Shown: piece after piece, positions 1 to 6,239 of the stretch
How the letters are laid out: each line of letters begins with the position of its first letter
Position numbering within the stretch: the first letter of the stretch is position 1
Assembly (NCBI GenBank): GCA_002308155.1
Contig: DBVQ01000057.1
Coordinates: 241 to 9,564 of the forward strand
Reading direction: 5' to 3'
Length of the DNA stretch: 9,324 nucleotides
Source of the DNA: Christensenella sp. UBA1260
GTDB taxonomy: Bacteria; Bacillota; Clostridia; Christensenellales; CAG-917
Translations under genes and position numbers: made by a program
Notes under the pieces: model-generated
What the model was told of the DNA's origin: nothing
Databases searched by the model: none
The model's input: only the letters and a program-made list of their open reading frames with translations

Positions 1-1
1 C

Positions 2-1186
2 GCAAACTCGCTCACACGTACATTTGAAGAGGAGTTCAATTTGCACGGAATACCTTATAAGGTATTCGGCGGCTTCCGCTTCTTTGAAAGAAAGGAAATC
101 AAGGACGCTCTCGCATATGCGCGCCTTGCTCTCAATCCGAGCGACAACGACTGCATTTTGCGTATTGTCAACTATCCAAAACGCGGCGTCGGAGTAAGCA
201 CTGTTGAGGAGCTCAAATCTGTTGCGCAAGCGCACAATATGACGTTCTTCTCCGTGCTCATAAATCCGCAGCTTTTGTCGGCAAACTCTCAAAAGAAACT
301 TGCACCTTTTACTGAAATTGCAATGAAACTCGTTGAGAGCGTCAAAAATATGAAGCCGACCGACTTCTTTACGTATATGGTGGAGACAAGCGGACTTGAA
401 GCGGCTTTGAAGGCGAGCGGCGACAAGGAAGATGAGAATAGACTTGAAAACATTCACGAACTCGTAAACGCCGTCAAGGAGTTTGAAATCGACAATATCG
501 ACGCAACTGTCAGCGACTTTATGCAATCCGTTGCACTCGTGTCCGACACGGACGAAATGGACGACGACAACTACGTCACAATCGCAACTATTCATGCTGT
601 GAAGGGGCTCGAGTTTGACAACGTGTTCATTGCGGGGTGTGACGAAGGGATTTTTCCAACTCAACGCGCAATTGTCAACTGTGACATTGAAGAAGAGCGA
701 CGTTTGATGTATGTTGCAATTACGCGCGCACGCAAACACTTGTTTGTGCTCAACTCCAAACAGCGCTATAGATTTGGAAAAATGGAATCCTTCAACAAGA
801 GCAGATTTGTTGGCGAGATGAGAGGAGTGCAATCAACCGTTCGCTTTGCCAATTCCTCATACGGCGCAGGTTACGATGCTCCAAAACGCACGACGTTTGG
901 CACGAATGACGCAAAAAATATCTATTCTTCATCCTATCAAACAAAGACCGGAATCGGTGGATTTGCAAAGCAAACGCCTGCCAAGAAATCCACGTCAGGC
1001 ATCAACTATGACGCGTACAGAAAGGACGTCATTGTGGAGCACTCAAAGTTTGGCAGAGGGCTCATAATTTCAACGAGCGGAGAGGGCGAAGACAAGATTG
1101 CGTCAATCGCTTTCAAGGGGCTCGGAGTAAAGCGTTTTTCGCTTGCGGTTGCCGCTCCGCTACTCAAAATAATTGAAGACAAATAG
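2..1186 (+). CDS. pcrA: ATP-dependent DNA helicase PcrA/UvrD, C-terminal part (5' end outside window)
   Basis: This is the C-terminal 394 residues of a superfamily 1A 3'-5' DNA helicase that unwinds DNA in repair and replication. The reading frame is open from base 2, so the gene begins upstream; the TTG at 41 is internal, not a start. Codons 1-6 (ANSLTR) fit helicase motif IV (YRTNAQSR in PcrA). The 2B domain follows, with FFERKEIKD and PKRGVG. Motif V is TIHAVKGLEF (codons 196-205), then GCDEGIFP. Motif VI is RRLMYVAITRAR (codons 233-244), with the arginines that contact ATP. A low-complexity linker leads to a C-terminal Tudor-like segment (about codons 342-394, VEHSKFGRG to the end), which in PcrA binds RNA polymerase. 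The visible length equals what should follow motif IV in a PcrA of about 720 residues. The ligA gene follows after 72 bases, as in Bacillus pcrA-ligA. The Tudor tail and the ligA neighbour favour PcrA over other UvrD paralogues. Confidence 0.93.
   Translation, partial: ANSLTRTFEEEFNLHGIPYKVFGGFRFFERKEIKDALAYARLALNPSDNDCILRIVNYPKRGVGVSTVEELKSVAQAHNMTFFSVLINPQLLSANSQKKLAPFTEIAMKLVESVKNMKPTDFFTYMVETSGLEAALKASGDKEDENRLENIHELVNAVKEFEIDNIDATVSDFMQSVALVSDTDEMDDDNYVTIATIHAVKGLEFDNVFIAGCDEGIFPTQRAIVNCDIEEERRLMYVAITRARKHLFVLNSKQRYRFGKMESFNKSRFVGEMRGVQSTVRFANSSYGAGYDAPKRTTFGTNDAKNIYSSSYQTKTGIGGFAKQTPAKKSTSGINYDAYRKDVIVEHSKFGRGLIISTSGEGEDKIASIAFKGLGVKRFSLAVAAPLLKIIEDK
48..67. repeat. 20-bp perfect palindrome inside pcrA
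   Basis: GAATACCTTA is followed directly by its reverse complement TAAGGTATTC, with no spacer. It lies in codons for GIPYKVF of the helicase 2B region. The protein sequence here is conserved in PcrA, so the palindrome may be a by-product of codon choice. No second copy is seen in the window. The structure is certain; a function is not. Confidence 0.6.
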
Positions 1187-1227
1187 GATTGTATCAAACA
1201 AGCTATCAATGGCAAAAATCAAAAAAG

Positions 1228-1236
1228 TGATATTCT
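1228..1236 (+). promoter_or_regulatory. Possible extended -10 promoter for ligA
   Basis: The sequence TGATATTCT has the TG-N-TATNNT form of an extended -10 element and lies 22 bases before the ligA start. No good -35 hexamer sits 16-18 bases upstream. The 72-base pcrA-ligA gap has no terminator, so ligA is probably also read through from pcrA. This is a weak, pattern-only call. Confidence 0.25.
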
Positions 1237-1258
1237 AACGACATATATTTGGTGAATT

Positions 1259-3208
1259 ATGGACAAGCTTCAAAGAATGAAAGAACTGGTTGACACGCTT
1301 AATGAGTGGGCAAGACTCTACTATGAAGAGGACGCTCCCGTTGTCGCCGATGCAGAGTATGACAAGCTCTATGACGAACTCCGCACGCTTGAAGCGGAGG
1401 AAGGTTTTTCACTCAAAAACAGTCCTACACACAGAGTTGGCGGTGCTCCGCAAAAGAAGTTTGAACAGTCCAAACATTTGCAAAGACTATACAGCCTTGA
1501 CAAGTGCCAATCCAAAGAAGAGTTTTATGCTTGGTGCAATCGTATTGTCAAAGCTCTTGGCAATATGCCAAAACTCACCTGCGAATATAAGTTTGACGGA
1601 CTCACACTCAATTTGCTGTATGAGGGCGGAACACTTGTCAAAGCAACGACGCGCGGCGATGGTACAGTTGGCGAAATTGTCACCGAACAAGTGAAGACAA
1701 TCAAAAAATTGCCACAAACAATCTCATATCAAGGCGTAATTGAAATACAAGGCGAAGGTATATTGCGTCTCAGTCAACTTGAACGCTACAATCAAACCGC
1801 CGCTGAACCTCTCAAAAATGCAAGAAATGGTGCCGCGGGTGCAATCCGCAATCTCAATCCTGCTGTCACTGCTGAACGTGGGCTGAGTTTTATGGCGTAC
1901 AACATTGGCTATAGCGACAAATCGTTTGCATCGCAAACGGATATGCGTGATTTTTTGAAGGCGGAAGGCTTTGAGGTTGAAGGAGACTTTGCTCTCGTTG
2001 ACGATGCGGAAAAAGCAATGAATTACGCCGATATGACGGGGGAGAAACGTCCAAATCTTGACTATCTCATTGATGGTGTCGTCTTCAAAGTAAACGAGGT
2101 TTCACTTCGTGAAGAGTTGGGATTTACAGAAAAGTTCCCAAAATGGGCAATCGCATACAAGTTCAAAGCAGACGAGATGACAACCGAACTCAAAGACGTA
2201 CTTTGGGAGGTTTCAAGAAGCGCAAAACTCAATCCTATTGCAATCCTTGAACCTGTTGATATCGGTGGTGTTACCGTGTCAAGAGCGACGCTCAACAACT
2301 TTGGAGATATTCAAAAGAAGAAGGTCAAAATCGGCGACAGAGTCTTTATTCGCCGCTCAAACGACGTCATACCTGAGATTATGGGCGTGGCGGTTGAAAA
2401 CCCGAACGCAAAGGCGATAGAGAAGCCTCTCGTATGTCCTGCGTGCGGTGCGCCAGTGAAAGAAGTCGGTGCGTTTTTGTATTGCACAGGCGACTATTGT
2501 GCGCCGCAAATCGTGTCGTATCTTGACCATTTTGCATCAAAAGATGCAATGGACATTGACGGATTCTCCGAAAAGACGGCTGAACAACTCTACAACGAGA
2601 CGCATCTTGAAACGGCTGTCGACCTTATGAACTTGACATCAACCGATCTCTTTGGATTGCAAGGTTTTGGCGATAAAAAGATTGCAAATCTGCTTGCATC
2701 AATTGAAAAATCCAAGCATACAACACTTGACAGATTTGTGTTTGCACTCGGCATTGACGGTATTGGCAAAAAGACCGCAAAAGACTTGATAAAGAAGTTC
2801 AGAACACTTGAAAATCTCATGAATGCAAGCTTTGAAGAATTGTCTTCGGTTGACGGAATCGGCGGAATACTTGCCAACAACATTTTTGACTATTTCCGTA
2901 ATTCTAACAACGTTAAATATGTTGAAGATTTGCTTGCAAGCGGAATTGAGTTTGAAGAACAAGAGGAAAAAACAGGTGTATTTTCCGGGCTCAAAGTCGT
3001 GCTCACGGGCTCGCTCCCGACGTACAAGCGCGGAGAGGCGACAAAGCTCATTGAAGACAACGGTGGAGAGGTCGCCGCATCTGTGTCAAAAACTGTTGAC
3101 ATCGTACTTGTCGGTGAGGATGCAGGCTCTAAACTTGAGAAGGCTCAAAAGCTCGGAATAAAGATTATTGATGAGCCGGAGTTTAAGCGTATGCTCGGCA
3201 TTGAGTGA
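1259..3208 (+). CDS. ligA: NAD+-dependent DNA ligase LigA
   Basis: LigA seals nicks in duplex DNA with NAD+ as cofactor, in replication and repair. The protein has 649 residues (usual 650-680). The Ia domain holds YYEEDAPVVADAEYD (21-35). The adenylation domain has the active-site lysine K111 in EYKFDG, then TRGDG (131-135), E166, R189 and R197 in the NARNGAAGAIRN segment, K277 in IDGVVFK and K301 in AYKF. These match E. coli K115, E173, R200, R208, K290 and K314. The OB fold follows. A four-cysteine zinc finger (C393, C396, C409, C414), helix-hairpin-helix repeats (LGIDGIGKKTA) and a BRCT domain (about 573-649) complete the family order. The EYKxDG and QGEGILRLS...AAEPLKNARN forms resemble a clostridial LigA variant. 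Two oddities: VSRSA (318-322) replaces the usual VGRTG, and I140 replaces the usual Asp of GEDVT. The start at 1259 gives the expected N-terminus, although its GGTGA (1251-1255) is only 3 bases from ATG. Confidence 0.97.
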   Translation: MDKLQRMKELVDTLNEWARLYYEEDAPVVADAEYDKLYDELRTLEAEEGFSLKNSPTHRVGGAPQKKFEQSKHLQRLYSLDKCQSKEEFYAWCNRIVKALGNMPKLTCEYKFDGLTLNLLYEGGTLVKATTRGDGTVGEIVTEQVKTIKKLPQTISYQGVIEIQGEGILRLSQLERYNQTAAEPLKNARNGAAGAIRNLNPAVTAERGLSFMAYNIGYSDKSFASQTDMRDFLKAEGFEVEGDFALVDDAEKAMNYADMTGEKRPNLDYLIDGVVFKVNEVSLREELGFTEKFPKWAIAYKFKADEMTTELKDVLWEVSRSAKLNPIAILEPVDIGGVTVSRATLNNFGDIQKKKVKIGDRVFIRRSNDVIPEIMGVAVENPNAKAIEKPLVCPACGAPVKEVGAFLYCTGDYCAPQIVSYLDHFASKDAMDIDGFSEKTAEQLYNETHLETAVDLMNLTSTDLFGLQGFGDKKIANLLASIEKSKHTTLDRFVFALGIDGIGKKTAKDLIKKFRTLENLMNASFEELSSVDGIGGILANNIFDYFRNSNNVKYVEDLLASGIEFEEQEEKTGVFSGLKVVLTGSLPTYKRGEATKLIEDNGGEVAASVSKTVDIVLVGEDAGSKLEKAQKLGIKIIDEPEFKRMLGIE

Positions 3209-3240
3209 GTTTTTGCTCTCATAATGATAAATATTGTATT

Positions 3241-3273
3241 TGCCCGAATATTTCGGGCATTTTTTGTTTTTTT
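3241..3273 (+). terminator. Intrinsic terminator after ligA
   Basis: An 8-bp perfect stem (TGCCCGAA at 3241-3248, TTCGGGCA at 3252-3259) with a 3-base loop TAT is followed at once by a T-rich tract (six T, one G, seven T, 3260-3273). It begins 33 bases after the ligA stop codon, and the next promoter lies downstream. It is the textbook form of a Rho-independent terminator and should end the pcrA-ligA transcript. The minus-strand side has no comparable T tract, so it should work only in the + direction. Confidence 0.93.
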
Positions 3274-3303
3274 AAAGAAATTGCGATTTTTGGGCATTTT
3301 GTG

Positions 3304-3332
3304 TTGTGCTCTAGATAAAAATATGCTATAAT
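3304..3332 (+). promoter_or_regulatory. Sigma-A-type promoter of the yicC-gmk-rpoZ-coaBC-priA-def-fmt operon
   Basis: A perfect -10 hexamer TATAAT (3327-3332) carries an extended -10 TGC (3324-3326). A partial -35, TTGTGC (3304-3309), stands 17 bases upstream. The start of transcription should fall near 3339, which leaves a leader of only about 22 bases before the yicC ATG, too short for a riboswitch or attenuator. The promoter sits just after the ligA terminator and before seven closely spaced genes, so it probably drives the whole set. Confidence 0.82.
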
Positions 3333-3350
3333 GCTAAAAATTATTTTTGT

Positions 3351-3355
3351 AGGTG
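3351..3355 (+). promoter_or_regulatory. Ribosome binding site that fixes the yicC start
   Basis: AGGTG lies 5 bases before the ATG at 3361. This supports 3361 over the in-frame ATG at 3331, which overlaps the TATAAT -10 box and would precede the expected transcript start. Confidence 0.7.
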
Positions 3356-3360
3356 CGCAT

Positions 3361-4236
3361 ATGTATAGCATGACAGGATACGGAAAAGGCGTCATAACCG
3401 ATGGAAAAAAGACTATAACCGTCGAGATAAAGTCCGTCAATCATAGATATCTCGATTTGAGCCTCAAACTCCCGAGGACATTTTTGTTTTTGGAGGATGA
3501 CTTCAAAAAGACGATTGAAAAGAAATTGTCAAGAGGACACGTAGACGTCTATTTGACCTATGAGCAAAAATCCGTTGACGAAGGAGCATTCTCGGTCGAT
3601 TGCGACCTTGCAAGAAATTATCTCCACGCTATCAACGTTCTTTCAATGGAGACGGGAGTCGCAAATGACGTCACGGTGTCTATGCTCGCAAAAGTCCCTG
3701 ACGTTATCGTGAGAGAAACGCCTGTTGAAAATGAGGATGTGCTCAAAAATCTTGCAATCTATGCGCTTACAGATGCACTTGAAAATCTTGCTGCTATGCG
3801 CAAGAAGGAAGGCGAAGCCTTAAAGCGTGATTTTGCCCTCAAACTTGACGCGATTGAAGCATCACTCAACGTGATAAAGGAATATGCGCCGAAAGTTGTT
3901 GAAGAATATCGCAATGCTTTGAACGCAAGGATTGCCGAAGTCGTCGAGCCAAATCTCATTGACCATCAACGTCTTGCAACCGAGGTTGCGCTCTATGCAG
4001 ATCACTGTGCTATTGACGAGGAAATCACAAGGCTTTCCACACACATCAAAGCTATGCGTCGTCATCTCGAGGCGGAAGAGCCGGTCGGCAGAAAGATGGA
4101 TTTCCTTGTGCAAGAGTTCTTGCGCGAGACAAACACAATCGGTTCAAAGGCAAACAATATCGCAATCACCGAGCAGGTGCTTCTCATAAAGAACGAAATT
4201 GAAAAGATGCGCGAACAAGCGCAAAATATAGAATAA
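3361..4236 (+). CDS. yicC: YicC/YloC family endoribonuclease
   Basis: The 291-residue protein matches the YicC/YloC family (E. coli YicC is about 287 residues). Family members E. coli YicC and B. subtilis YloC have been described as metal-dependent endoribonucleases; E. coli YicC takes part in small-RNA turnover. The N-terminus MYSMTGYGKG and the blocks EIKSVNHRYLD (22-32) and SRGHVDVYL (57-65) are the YicC-like N-terminal signature. The C-terminal DUF1732 domain shows PVGRKMDFLVQEFLRETNTI (241-260), GSKAN and the near-invariant end EKMREQAQNIE. I chose the ATG at 3361 because it gives the conserved N-terminus, has AGGTG upstream and lies after the predicted transcript start. It is the first gene of the operon. 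The gmk gene follows after 9 bases, and the remA gene often found between the two in Bacillota is missing. The family is certain; the RNA targets here are unknown. Confidence 0.95.
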   Translation: MYSMTGYGKGVITDGKKTITVEIKSVNHRYLDLSLKLPRTFLFLEDDFKKTIEKKLSRGHVDVYLTYEQKSVDEGAFSVDCDLARNYLHAINVLSMETGVANDVTVSMLAKVPDVIVRETPVENEDVLKNLAIYALTDALENLAAMRKKEGEALKRDFALKLDAIEASLNVIKEYAPKVVEEYRNALNARIAEVVEPNLIDHQRLATEVALYADHCAIDEEITRLSTHIKAMRRHLEAEEPVGRKMDFLVQEFLRETNTIGSKANNIAITEQVLLIKNEIEKMREQAQNIE

Positions 4237-4240
4237 GAGG
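4235..4240 (+). promoter_or_regulatory. Ribosome binding site of gmk
   Basis: AAGAGG overlaps the last two bases of the yicC stop codon and lies 5 bases before the gmk ATG at 4246. It supports that start and close translational linkage between the two genes. Confidence 0.65.
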
Positions 4241-4245
4241 CTACT

Positions 4246-4854
4246 ATGGACAAAAAGGGTATGCTTATTGTCATTTCAGGTTTCAGTGGAGTCGGCAAGG
4301 GGACGGTTATGCAACTCGTCTTTGATTCGATTCCAAATCTCCAATTCTCCATTTCTTGCACTTCAAGAAAGCCGAGAGCTGGCGAGGAAAACGGCGTCAA
4401 CTATTTCTTCATAACGGAAGAAGAGTTTGAAGAAAAAATCAAAAACGACGAGTTTATTGAGTACACAAAGACGTTCACAAATTACTACGGCACATTGAAG
4501 AGCGAGATTGACGGACCTTTGAGCCGTGGCGTTGACGTTCTGCTTGAACTCAACGTTGTCGGAGCAAGAAGGATAAAGGAACTTTATCCTGACTGCGTCA
4601 CAATCTTCATAACGCCGCCGTCACTTGACGTTTTGAAAGCGCGTCTCATCGGACGTGGCACGGAGACGAAGGACAGCCTTAAACGTCGCCTTGCCGAAAT
4701 TGAAAAGGAAGGCAAAGACATAGAAAATTACGACTACGCCGTGACAAACAACGTCGCGCGCACTTGTGCAGACGCAGTCGTGCATATAATCGAAAGCGAA
4801 CACTTGAAAGTTTCGCGCCAAAATCTCAAAAACTTATTCGTATCGGAGGAATAA
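4246..4854 (+). CDS. gmk: Guanylate kinase
   Basis: Gmk is a cytosolic enzyme that phosphorylates GMP to GDP with ATP, feeding GTP and dGTP synthesis; in Bacillota it is a known target of (p)ppGpp. The 202-residue length is normal. The P-loop is GFSGVGKG (12-19), where most homologues have GPSG. The GMP-binding region shows SISCTSRKPR (35-44), ENGVNYFF (48-55), E72 and NYYGT (79-83). The lid region has RLIGRGTE (133-140). At LELNVVGA (100-106) the usual LEIDVQGA is altered: N103 stands where an aspartate normally contacts the guanine base. All other key residues are present, so activity is likely. The start at 4246 follows an AAGAGG site. The tail after about residue 186 is short and charged. 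Downstream is rpoZ, the usual neighbour. Confidence 0.96.
   Translation: MDKKGMLIVISGFSGVGKGTVMQLVFDSIPNLQFSISCTSRKPRAGEENGVNYFFITEEEFEEKIKNDEFIEYTKTFTNYYGTLKSEIDGPLSRGVDVLLELNVVGARRIKELYPDCVTIFITPPSLDVLKARLIGRGTETKDSLKRRLAEIEKEGKDIENYDYAVTNNVARTCADAVVHIIESEHLKVSRQNLKNLFVSEE
4845..4850 (+). promoter_or_regulatory. Ribosome binding site of rpoZ
   Basis: GGAGGA, the strongest Shine-Dalgarno sequence in the operon, lies inside the end of gmk, 8 bases before the ATG at 4859 and 11 before a second ATG at 4862. The spacing favours the first ATG. Confidence 0.75.
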
Positions 4855-4858
4855 TCTT

Positions 4859-5053
4859 ATGATGATCGATCCACCTATTGACAAACTCATCACACGCGCA
4901 GAATGCAGATACGCACTCACTTGCGCAGTTGCAAAGCGCACGCGTGAGCTCGTGACATCGGAAAGCGCCTATCTTGAAAAGAGCGGTGAAAAGCCGATCA
5001 CACTTGCCTGCAAAGAGATCTACGAAGGCAAAATCAAAATAATCCACGACTAA
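4859..5053 (+). CDS. rpoZ: DNA-directed RNA polymerase omega subunit
   Basis: This 64-residue protein is the omega subunit, which helps the beta' subunit fold and join the RNA polymerase core. The N-terminus MMIDPPIDKLITRAECRYAL follows the Bacillota form (PPIDxLL...SKYxL), then AVAKRTREL (about 23-31) and the C-terminal KPITLACKEIYEGKI (45-59), the family's helix after the loop. It lacks the N-terminal MAR motif linked to ppGpp binding in E. coli omega, as expected for Bacillota. It lies between gmk and coaBC, its usual place; its stop codon is 1 base before the coaBC start. Small size limits certainty from sequence alone, but motifs and context agree well. Confidence 0.93.
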   Translation: MMIDPPIDKLITRAECRYALTCAVAKRTRELVTSESAYLEKSGEKPITLACKEIYEGKIKIIHD

Positions 5054-5054
5054 T

Positions 5055-6239
5055 ATGCTTTACGGAAAGAACGTCGTGCTCGGCGTGAGCGGAGGGATTG
5101 CCGTCTATAAGGCGTGCGAAATCGTTTCCCGTCTCAAAAAACTCGGCGCAAACGTTGACGTCATTATGACCGACCATGCCCAAGAGTTCGTCACGCCGCT
5201 CACGTTTCAGACGCTTGCAAAATCAGCAGTCGTCACCAATCCTTTCGAACCTGTAAAAGAGTTCGACATCAACCACATTTCGCTTGCAAAAAAGGCGGAT
5301 GTTTTGCTTGTTGCTCCGGCGACTGCAAATGTGATTGCCAAGTTTGCACAGGGGATTGCGGATGATATGCTGTCCACGACTTATCTTGCAAGCACGGCGC
5401 ACAAAATCGTGTGTCCTGCAATGAACGTCAATATGTATGAGGACGTCCAAACGCAAGAGAATATGCGCATTTTGCGTGAAAGAGGCGTGGAGTTTGTGGA
5501 TGCAACGGTTGGAATGCTTGCGTGCGGCGATATTGGCAAGGGGCGTATGGCTGAACCTGTTGACATTGTCAAAGCGGTTGAAAACTATCTTACGCCAAAC
5601 CAAGATTTTGCAGGCAAAACCGTGCTTATCACTGCGGGCGGAACAGAAGAAGCTATTGACGGGGTGAGAGTGCTCACCAATCGTTCAAGCGGAAAAATGG
5701 GTGCGGCGCTGTGCCAAGCCGTTGCGGATAGGGGCGGAAAAGTCCTGTTTGTGCATGGCAATATGACTGTCACTGTGCCAAACTCCGTGGCGGAGGAGGC
5801 AAAAGTCAAAACGACAGACGATATGCTTGCCGCTTGCAAAAGGTTTGCAGATGATGCTGACATCTATATCTTTGCCGCCGCTCCTGCCGACTATAAACTC
5901 AAAGACAAGTTTGCAAACAAAATCAAGGGCGATACTCTCACTCTTGACTTTGTCAAGAATCCGGATATTGCAAAGACTCTCGGCGAAAAGAAGGGTGACA
6001 AAAAGTCCGTTATTTTCTGTGCAGAGACTGAAAACCTTGTGAAATTTGCAAAAGAAAAACTCGTGCTCAAAAATGCCGATCTCGTCGTGGCAAACGACGT
6101 GTCCAGAAAGGATATCGGCTTTGAAGTTGACGAAAACGAAGTCGTCATTATTGATAGACACGGCAAGGAGTTTGCAAGCGGCAAACTGTCCAAGCGCAAA
6201 CTTGCAGACCTTATCCTTGACAGAGTTTTGTTGATTTAA
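5055..6239 (+). CDS. coaBC: Bifunctional phosphopantothenoylcysteine decarboxylase / phosphopantothenate-cysteine ligase
   Basis: This two-domain enzyme makes 4'-phosphopantetheine for coenzyme A: CoaB joins phosphopantothenate to cysteine with CTP, and CoaC, an FMN flavoprotein, decarboxylates the product. The 394-residue length is typical. The CoaC half (1 to about 180) has VSGGIAVYK (11-19), catalytic H74 in INHISLAKKAD, APATAN (87-92), PAMN (121-124) and C157 in MLACGDIGKGRM, the substrate-clamp cysteine. The CoaB half has ITAGGTEEAID (192-202), TNRSSGKMG (208-216), AAAPADYK, NKIKG, NPDIAKTLG, CAETE and VANDVSRKDIGF. N209 and R205 align with E. coli N210 and R206. The stretch EEAIDGVR differs from the common REPIDPVR. 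ATG is 1 base after the rpoZ stop and has no Shine-Dalgarno at normal spacing, so translation probably depends on ribosomes finishing rpoZ. Its stop codon shares one base with the priA ATG. Confidence 0.97.
   Translation: MLYGKNVVLGVSGGIAVYKACEIVSRLKKLGANVDVIMTDHAQEFVTPLTFQTLAKSAVVTNPFEPVKEFDINHISLAKKADVLLVAPATANVIAKFAQGIADDMLSTTYLASTAHKIVCPAMNVNMYEDVQTQENMRILRERGVEFVDATVGMLACGDIGKGRMAEPVDIVKAVENYLTPNQDFAGKTVLITAGGTEEAIDGVRVLTNRSSGKMGAALCQAVADRGGKVLFVHGNMTVTVPNSVAEEAKVKTTDDMLAACKRFADDADIYIFAAAPADYKLKDKFANKIKGDTLTLDFVKNPDIAKTLGEKKGDKKSVIFCAETENLVKFAKEKLVLKNADLVVANDVSRKDIGFEVDENEVVIIDRHGKEFASGKLSKRKLADLILDRVLLI

Noticed and set aside
1187..1258. Possible terminator or small gene in the pcrA-ligA gap
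   Set aside because: No stem followed by a T tract, and no open frame with a ribosome binding site in these 72 bases.
3255..3300. Direct repeat GGGCATTTT (3255-3263 and 3292-3300), which might allow an alternative fold of the terminator
   Set aside because: The second copy lies after the T tract, so it would be transcribed too late to affect termination; 9 bases in AT-rich sequence is weak.
3331..3360. Ten-residue longer start for yicC at 3331
   Set aside because: This ATG overlaps the TATAAT box, comes before the likely transcript start, has no ribosome binding site, and would add residues not found in the family.
5685..6161. Minus-strand open frame (158 codons) opposite coaBC
   Set aside because: Opposite a strongly conserved CoaB domain, with no family resemblance; a shadow frame favoured by the codon use of coaBC.
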